18,738 nt of DNA, taken from assembly GCA_964480275.1 (NCBI GenBank), contig CAYZOC010000021.1, positions 1 to 18,738 of the forward strand, written 5' to 3'. Origin of the DNA: DATESG01 sp964480275. GTDB lineage: Bacteria; Bacillota_I; Bacilli_A; RFN20; CAG-826. The translations under genes were made by a program, and so were the position numbers. The first letter of the stretch is position 1. Every line of letters starts with the position of its first letter. Below the pieces are notes generated by a model. That model was not told where the DNA came from, ran no database searches, and worked only from the letters and a program-made list of their open reading frames with translations. Positions 14,016 through 18,738 of this stretch are shown one piece after another.

Positions 14016-16562
14016 ATGAACGATGATGAAAACAAAATAATTGAAGACTTAGAAGAAGAAAGTGGGATAAAACACGGAATTGAAGCTGGTGTTCACGAAG
14101 TTGAAGTAGCTCACGAAGTAAAAAGCGCCTTCCTAGATTATGCAATGTCAGTTATTGTCTCACGGGCAATCCCTGATGTAAGAGACGGGTTTAAACCAGT
14201 GCATCGCCGTATTGTCTATGGAATGAACGAAACAGGAATGACGCCCGATAAACCCCACAAAAAAAGTGCGCGGATTGTTGGAGATGTTATGGGTAAATAT
14301 CACCCTCATGGTGATTCGGCTATTTACTCAACACTTGTAAGACTTGCTCAGCCATTTTCAATGCGCTATACACTAGTGGATGGTCACGGAAACTTTGGTA
14401 GTGTCGATGGTGACGAAGCCGCCGCCATGCGGTATACCGAAGCAAGAATGACAAAACTAGCCCTTGAAGTTGTCCGCGATATCAACCAGGATACTGTTGA
14501 TTTTGTTGATAACTATGATGGAACAGAAAAAGAACCAGAAGTTTTACCAAGCCGTTTTCCTAATCTGCTTGTTAATGGTAGTTCAGGGATTGCTGTTGGG
14601 ATGGCAACTAATATGCCGCCACACAATTTAACCGAAACAATTAACGCGATTAAACTTGTGGCGACAAATCCAGAAGTGACCCCATTAGAAATTATGGAAC
14701 AAGCTCTATTTGGTCCAGACTTCCCAACCGGAGCGATGATTCTTGGTAAAAAAGGGATTAAAGATGCCTATGAAACAGGGCGGGGATCAATTACGATTAG
14801 ATCGAAAGCTCATATTGAAGAGTTGGCTAATGGCAAAACTAAAATTGTAATCGACGAGATCCCTTATCAAGTAAATAAAGCGCGGGTGATTGAAGCAATA
14901 GCTGATTTAGCAAGAAACCGCGTAATCGATGGAATTACTGACATTCGTGATGAATCCAACAAAGAAGGAATTCGTGTTGTCGTTGAATTAAGAAAAGACG
15001 TTATTCCTGAAGTTATTCTCAATAACCTATATAAGTCAACCCAACTACAAACTAGTTTTGGAATTATTAATCTTTGTTTGGTCAATGGAGCACCACAAGT
15101 GCTTAATGTCAAACAATTATTAACATACTATTTAGACTTTCAAGTTGAAATAATCCGCCGGCGAACCGAGCATCAACTGGCTGTCGCCGAAGCACGTGAT
15201 CATATTGTGATTGGCCTAATCAAAGCCAACGAGAATATTGATGAGATTGTGCAAATCATTAAAGCTAGTGCTAACACTGAAGAAGCAACCAATCGTTTGA
15301 TAGAACGTTTCGAATTTACTGAGATTCAAACCAAAGAAGTATTATCAATGACCTTGAGAAGATTGACTGGTCTTGAAAAAGAAAAGCTTCTCCAAGAACG
15401 CGAAACTTTACAAATTAACATTGCAAAATACCGCTTAATCTTATCGACAAGAGATAATATGGTTGCCGTAGTATTAACTGAACTAGATGAAATTAAAGAT
15501 AAGTTTGGCGATGTGAGAAAGACAGAAATTAGTAATCAAGAAGCAAACATTGATGATGAAAGTTTAATCCCAGAGGAAGAAGTTATCGTTAGCATCACTA
15601 AAAAAGGTTATGTTAAACGTATGAGTCCTGATGACTTTAAAACACAAAATCGTGGTGGTAAGGGTGTCAAGGGAATGAAAACAAATCAAGATGATCTTGT
15701 TGATATGCTCGTGCACACAAAGACCCACACCGATATCCTTTTCTTTACAAATTTTGGTAAAGTATATCGTTTACGTGGCCATCAAATCCCTGAACAACAA
15801 CGGACAGGCAAAGGAATGCCAATCGTTAATCTATTAAGTTTAGATAAAGAAGAAAATGTTCGCGCGATTGTCAGTGTTGATGATTATGAAACTGACAAAT
15901 ACCTCTTCTATGTCACTAGATTGGGCGTTGTAAAAAGAACACAACTAAAAGAATTTTCCCGGATCAATCAAAATGGCAAAATCGCAATTAATCTCCGCGA
16001 TAACGATCAACTAATTGATGTTAAAGTAACGGACGGTAATTCGCTAATTGGCATCGCTGCTAGTAATGGCAAAATGGTCAAGTTTAAGGAAGATGATGTC
16101 AGAAGTATGGGAAGAACCGCTGCTGGAGTTCGGGGTATTTCTCTTGCTGATGATAATTATGTTGTCGGTGTAACCACCTCGCTTGAAGGCGAACTAATCC
16201 TTGCCTTAACAACGAATGGCTATGGAAAAATGAGTGCCTCAGTTGATTATCGATTAACAAAACGGGGCAGCAAAGGTGTGACAACGATTAAAGCCAGTGA
16301 AAAAGTCGGTAACCTTGTGGGAATCCGCGCCGTAAAGGGTGATGAAGATATCTTCTTAATTACGGAAGCTGGAATTGTAATTCGGATTAGTCTTGAACAA
16401 GTTAGTGTTCTTGGCCGTAACACACAGGGAGTTAAAGTGATCAACTTGAAGCGCAACGAAACACTATCCTCGTTTGCAATCGTTGATAAAAGCGATGAAT
16501 GCGAAGAAGAAGATAGTCAACCCGCTGACGAAGAACAAATAGAAGTAGAAGAGCTAGAATAA
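14016..16562 (+). CDS. gyrA: DNA gyrase subunit A
   Basis: GyrA is the DNA cleavage-religation and wrapping subunit. The 848 residues include the catalytic Tyr140 (AAAMRYTEAR), the HPHGDSAIYSTLVRLAQ quinolone-pocket helix, and a six-bladed C-terminal domain. The GyrA-box-like QNRGGKG (544-550, usual QRRGGKG) supports gyrase rather than topoisomerase IV. Ser101 matches E. coli Ser83, but residue 105 is Ser where Asp or Glu is usual (E. coli Asp87). An acidic extension of about 20 residues is present at the N-terminus and an acidic tail (DECEEED to EELE) at the C-terminus. AGGAGG overlaps the gyrB TAG; the gap is 12 nt. The operon ends in a strong terminator. Confidence 0.97.
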   Translation: MNDDENKIIEDLEEESGIKHGIEAGVHEVEVAHEVKSAFLDYAMSVIVSRAIPDVRDGFKPVHRRIVYGMNETGMTPDKPHKKSARIVGDVMGKYHPHGDSAIYSTLVRLAQPFSMRYTLVDGHGNFGSVDGDEAAAMRYTEARMTKLALEVVRDINQDTVDFVDNYDGTEKEPEVLPSRFPNLLVNGSSGIAVGMATNMPPHNLTETINAIKLVATNPEVTPLEIMEQALFGPDFPTGAMILGKKGIKDAYETGRGSITIRSKAHIEELANGKTKIVIDEIPYQVNKARVIEAIADLARNRVIDGITDIRDESNKEGIRVVVELRKDVIPEVILNNLYKSTQLQTSFGIINLCLVNGAPQVLNVKQLLTYYLDFQVEIIRRRTEHQLAVAEARDHIVIGLIKANENIDEIVQIIKASANTEEATNRLIERFEFTEIQTKEVLSMTLRRLTGLEKEKLLQERETLQINIAKYRLILSTRDNMVAVVLTELDEIKDKFGDVRKTEISNQEANIDDESLIPEEEVIVSITKKGYVKRMSPDDFKTQNRGGKGVKGMKTNQDDLVDMLVHTKTHTDILFFTNFGKVYRLRGHQIPEQQRTGKGMPIVNLLSLDKEENVRAIVSVDDYETDKYLFYVTRLGVVKRTQLKEFSRINQNGKIAINLRDNDQLIDVKVTDGNSLIGIAASNGKMVKFKEDDVRSMGRTAAGVRGISLADDNYVVGVTTSLEGELILALTTNGYGKMSASVDYRLTKRGSKGVTTIKASEKVGNLVGIRAVKGDEDIFLITEAGIVIRISLEQVSVLGRNTQGVKVINLKRNETLSSFAIVDKSDECEEEDSQPADEEQIEVEELE

Positions 16563-16569
16563 ACTACGA

Positions 16570-16602
16570 GAAAACGTTACAAAAATGTAGCGTTTTCTTT
16601 TT
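16570..16602 (+). terminator. Intrinsic terminator after gyrA
   Basis: GAAAACGTTACA-AAAA-TGTAGCGTTTTC forms a 12-bp stem with one G-U pair and an AAAA loop, followed directly by TTTTT (16598-16602). It begins 8 nt after the gyrA stop. Confidence 0.92.
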
Positions 16603-16610
16603 GTGATTGG

Positions 16611-16639
16611 TTGCTTTAATTAGTTTTTATGTATAAAAT
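16611..16639 (+). promoter_or_regulatory. Promoter of the serS T-box transcript
   Basis: TTGCTT (16611-16616) and TAAAAT (16634-16639) are separated by exactly 17 bp. The predicted start, near 16646, coincides with the first base of T-box Stem I, which supports both calls. Confidence 0.7.
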
Positions 16640-16645
16640 GTAATT

Positions 16646-16850
16646 GTTCGATGACGAGGCTAGTAATTATTAATTACTATTATAGCGAGTTAGTGATGGT
16701 GAAAGGCTAACAATTAATTGATAATGAATTCCACCTCCGAGAACGAACTTAACCGTTCCGTTAGTTTGCGTTAAAAACTCAATGAGATGCAATGATTGCA
16801 TGAATTAGGTGGCACCGCGTTAATGACGCCCTATATGTGGGCGTTTTTTA
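16646..16850 (+). ncRNA. T-box riboswitch, serine type (specifier UCC)
   Basis: The leader senses uncharged tRNA-Ser and prevents termination when charging is low. Stem I is closed by GTTCG (16646-16650) with CGAAC (16744-16748) and GAGG (16656-16659) with CCTC (16734-16737), enclosing a kink-turn-like loop. The specifier loop has AGTA (16662-16665) opposite GAAT, followed by TCC (16730-16732) and A, so the codon read is UCC (Ser). The T-box core AGGTGGCACCGCG lies at 16807-16819; its bulge UGGC (16810-16813) fits a tRNA acceptor end GCCA, as expected for a G discriminator. The terminator follows at 16826-16849. The gene downstream is serS, which agrees. Confidence 0.95.
16826..16849 (+). terminator. 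T-box-controlled terminator before serS
   Basis: ACGCCC-TATATGT-GGGCGT forms a 6-bp GC-rich stem followed by a run of T residues (16844-16849). It is mutually exclusive with the antiterminator that uses the T-box core just upstream. Confidence 0.92.
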
Positions 16851-16871
16851 TTTTCTGAAGGAGGAAAATAT

Positions 16872-18152
16872 ATGATTGATATAAATTTAATTAGAGAAAA
16901 CAGTGAACTTGTTGCAAAATCACTAGCCAAAAAAGGGTGGACTGTTGATTTTAATTCACTTTTAGAAAAAGATGGACTCCGGCGCAAATTACGGCAGGAT
17001 GTCGAAAATGCAAAGGCCGAACAAAACCGCCTCAGCGCCTCAGTTCCTGCTGTTAAAAAAGCAGGCGGGAATATCAACGAAATTTTTGCAAAGGTAAAAG
17101 ACATTAAAGCTCTTAACGAACAAAAAGAAGCGGAATTGAAGTTAATTGATGAGGAAATTGCGAGGTTTTTATTAGAATTACCTAATATGCCTGATGCTGA
17201 TTTACTCGACGGCCAAAAAGAAAACAACCGTGTGATTCATACATTCAAGGACGTGCCAAATTTTGACTTTCCAATCAAGGATCATGTTGAACTATGTGAA
17301 AGTCTTGGCCTAATTGACTATAAGCGTGCCGCTAAATTAAGCGGAAGCGGAACCTGGATTTATCGTGGTCTTGGAGCAATGTTAGAGTGGGCTCTATTAA
17401 ACTTTTTCATCAGTGAGCATCTTGCCGATGAATACGAGATGATTATTCCTCCACATATTCTTAACTATGAAAGCGGGATTACCGCTGGTCAATTTCCAAA
17501 ATTTGAAAGTGATGTGTTTTGGTTGGAAGGAATGAGCCCGAAAAGATTTCTTCTTCCCACTGCAGAAACAGCGCTCGTAAATATTCATCGCGATGAAATC
17601 CTAAATGAGGATGAACTCCCGAGAAAATATTTTGCCTATACTCCTTGCTATCGCAGTGAAGCGGGTTCATATCGGACAGAAGAAAGAGGAATGATTAGAG
17701 GCTACCAATTCAATAAAGTTGAAATTGTTCAATACACGAAAGACGATGCAAGCGATCAAGCATTTGAAGAAATGTTAGCTAAAGCTAGTCGCTTAGTTGA
17801 GAAACTCGGCCTACATTTTCAAATAAGTAAACTTGCAGCTGGAGATTGTTCGCATTCAATGGCGCGAACCTATGATATTGAAGTGTGGATTCCTTCAATG
17901 GGAATTTATAAAGAAGTAAGTAGCGTAAGTAACGCTCGCGACTATCAAGCGCGCAGAGGAATGATGAGATATCGCGACAAGGAAACTGGTAAAGTAAAAT
18001 ATTTACATACGCTTAATGCTAGCGGGCTTGCCACTAGTCGTTTAGTGCCTGCGATTGTCGAACAATTTCAAACTAAAGATGGCGAAATAATCATTCCTGA
18101 AGTATTGCGACCATTTATGGGTGGCAGAGAAAAGATTTCGCTTAACAAATAA
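16872..18152 (+). CDS. serS: Seryl-tRNA synthetase
   Basis: A class II synthetase that charges tRNA-Ser in the cytoplasm. The 426 residues begin with the long coiled-coil arm (about 30-100) that grips the tRNA variable arm. The catalytic core has the serine-binding loop PTAE (229-232), motif 2 CYRSEAGSYRTEERGMIRGY (259-278) and motif 3 TLNASGLATSR (380-390). Motif 3 differs from the common TLNGSGLAVGR at the Gly-to-Ala and Gly-to-Ser positions, and VSNARDYQARR replaces the common CSNCxDFQARR; the arginines are retained, so activity is expected. AAGGAGG lies about 8 nt before the ATG. Expression is set by the serine T-box upstream. Confidence 0.97.
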   Translation: MIDINLIRENSELVAKSLAKKGWTVDFNSLLEKDGLRRKLRQDVENAKAEQNRLSASVPAVKKAGGNINEIFAKVKDIKALNEQKEAELKLIDEEIARFLLELPNMPDADLLDGQKENNRVIHTFKDVPNFDFPIKDHVELCESLGLIDYKRAAKLSGSGTWIYRGLGAMLEWALLNFFISEHLADEYEMIIPPHILNYESGITAGQFPKFESDVFWLEGMSPKRFLLPTAETALVNIHRDEILNEDELPRKYFAYTPCYRSEAGSYRTEERGMIRGYQFNKVEIVQYTKDDASDQAFEEMLAKASRLVEKLGLHFQISKLAAGDCSHSMARTYDIEVWIPSMGIYKEVSSVSNARDYQARRGMMRYRDKETGKVKYLHTLNASGLATSRLVPAIVEQFQTKDGEIIIPEVLRPFMGGREKISLNK

Positions 18153-18155
18153 ATT

Positions 18156-18164
18156 TGTTATAAT
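18156..18164 (+). promoter_or_regulatory. Promoter of the SRP RNA gene (extended -10)
   Basis: TGTTATAAT is a perfect extended -10 element (TATAAT at 18159-18164). It starts 4 nt after the serS stop codon. A start 7 nt further falls at 18171, exactly the 5' end predicted from the SRP RNA terminal helix. No good -35 match was found. Confidence 0.85.
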
Positions 18165-18170
18165 ATTAAT

Positions 18171-18254
18171 GCCATCGCGATGGGTATTATTCGAACCAGG
18201 TCAGGACGGGAACGTAGCAGCCTTAAGATTGGTATTCATGTGCGGTGGTTTTAT
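18171..18254 (+). ncRNA. ffs: Signal recognition particle RNA, small (4.5S-like) type
   Basis: This RNA pairs with Ffh to deliver nascent membrane proteins. The conserved core runs from CGAACCAGGTCAGGACGG to GAACGTAGCAGCC, with the ACG-GGAA-CGT GNRA tetraloop at 18206-18215 and the GTAGCAGCC side of the Ffh-binding loop. The ends pair over 8 bp: GCCATCGC (18171-18178) with GCGGTGGT (18242-18249), including two G-U pairs. A TTTTATTT tract (18249-18256) gives termination, so the exact 3' end is approximate. The length of about 84 nt means no Alu domain, unlike the roughly 270-nt scRNA of Bacillus subtilis. Confidence 0.95.
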
Positions 18255-18262
18255 TTACTTAT

Positions 18263-18727
18263 ATGATTGATATCGATATAAAATTTATGAAACAAGCACT
18301 AAAGGAAGCACAAAAAGCTTTCGAAAAAGACGAGGTACCAGTTGGGGCCGTCATTGTTAAAGATGGAAAGATAATTGCGCGCGGACATAATAATCGTGAA
18401 TCAAAGCTTGATCCAACTGGTCACGCTGAAATTATCGCGATTAGAAAAGCCGCGAAAAAACTTAAAAATTGGCGATTGGAAGATACAACTATGTATGTAA
18501 CGATTGAACCATGTAGCATGTGCGCTGGTGCGCTAGTGTGGGCGCGAGTTGGCCGTATCGTTTATGGGGCAAGCGAACCCAAAGGGGGAGCCTTAGGTAG
18601 TTCGTTTAACCTCTATGAGCAAAAAAATCTCAATCATTACCCTAGTGTTAGCGCGGGTGTTTTAGAGCAAGAATGTTCCGCATTAATTTCAAGTTTTTTT
18701 AAAAATAAACGTGATAGAAAAAAATAA
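18263..18727 (+). CDS. tadA: tRNA-specific adenosine deaminase TadA
   Basis: TadA deaminates A34 to inosine in the anticodon of tRNA-Arg(ACG), allowing it to read CGU, CGC and CGA. The 154 residues carry the zinc and proton-shuttle motif HAE (54-56) in PTGHAEIIAIRKAA and the second zinc motif PCSMC (83-87), followed by ALVWARVGRIVYGA. The ATG at 18263 is preferred; an in-frame GTG at 18245 lies inside the SRP RNA and would add six residues. No strong ribosome binding site exists: the nearest candidate, GGTGG (18244-18248), is the 3' arm of the SRP RNA, about 14 nt away. In Bacillus subtilis the same two genes are adjacent in the opposite order. Eleven bases remain after the stop codon. Confidence 0.95.
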   Translation: MIDIDIKFMKQALKEAQKAFEKDEVPVGAVIVKDGKIIARGHNNRESKLDPTGHAEIIAIRKAAKKLKNWRLEDTTMYVTIEPCSMCAGALVWARVGRIVYGASEPKGGALGSSFNLYEQKNLNHYPSVSAGVLEQECSALISSFFKNKRDRKK

Positions 18728-18738
18728 CTTATAAAATC

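Overview
The window reads as the replication-origin neighbourhood of a low-GC Gram-positive bacterium of the Bacilli or Mollicutes-like sphere. UGA is a stop codon here (tatD and yidC end in TGA, and conserved tryptophans are TGG), so this is not a Mycoplasma-type code. The T-box on serS, AGGAGG ribosome binding sites, a lipoprotein YidC, Firmicutes-type parS sites and the rpmH | oriC | dnaA-dnaN-S4-recF-gyrB-gyrA layout support this. Genus cannot be read from the sequence. The short SRP RNA and the enlarged YidC make classical Bacillus unlikely; an uncultured Erysipelotrichales, Acholeplasma or RF39-like lineage is an inference only.

All genes diverge from the origin, so all are co-directional with replication. 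Left arm, minus strand: rpmH-rnpA-yidC-jag, tightly packed with an 8-nt and a 4-nt overlap, ends in an intrinsic terminator. Then come mnmE-tatD-rnmV-ksgA (1-nt gap, 4-nt and 8-nt overlaps), and after a 101-bp gap glmU. Two identical parS palindromes lie exactly 120 bp apart in rnmV and at the tatD/rnmV junction, about 5 kb from the origin.

The 453-bp gap between rpmH and dnaA is oriC part one. It holds three exact 9-mer DnaA boxes, several near-matches, the rpmH promoter and the dnaA promoter. The 131-bp dnaA-dnaN gap carries a DnaA box, a short C-rich spacer and five consecutive DnaA-trio triplets, so it is the best candidate for the unwinding site, as in Bacillus subtilis.

Right arm, plus strand: dnaA, then dnaN (with its own terminator), then an operon of a small S4 protein, recF, gyrB and gyrA ending in a strong terminator. 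Next is a serine T-box riboswitch with specifier UCC controlling serS, then a short SRP RNA gene (ffs) with its own perfect extended -10 promoter, and tadA almost touching the ffs 3' end.

Functionally this is core housekeeping: replication initiation and processivity (dnaA, dnaN), supercoiling (gyrBA), repair (recF), ribosome and tRNA maturation (ksgA, rnmV, rnpA, mnmE, tadA, serS), membrane protein insertion (yidC, jag, ffs) and cell-wall precursor synthesis (glmU). I found no mobile element, CRISPR, phage or defence system. The second-look items are regulatory and fine-structural: the parS pair, the DnaA-trio element, a hairpin between the glmU ribosome binding site and its start codon, and gyrase residues that match quinolone-resistance substitutions in other species.
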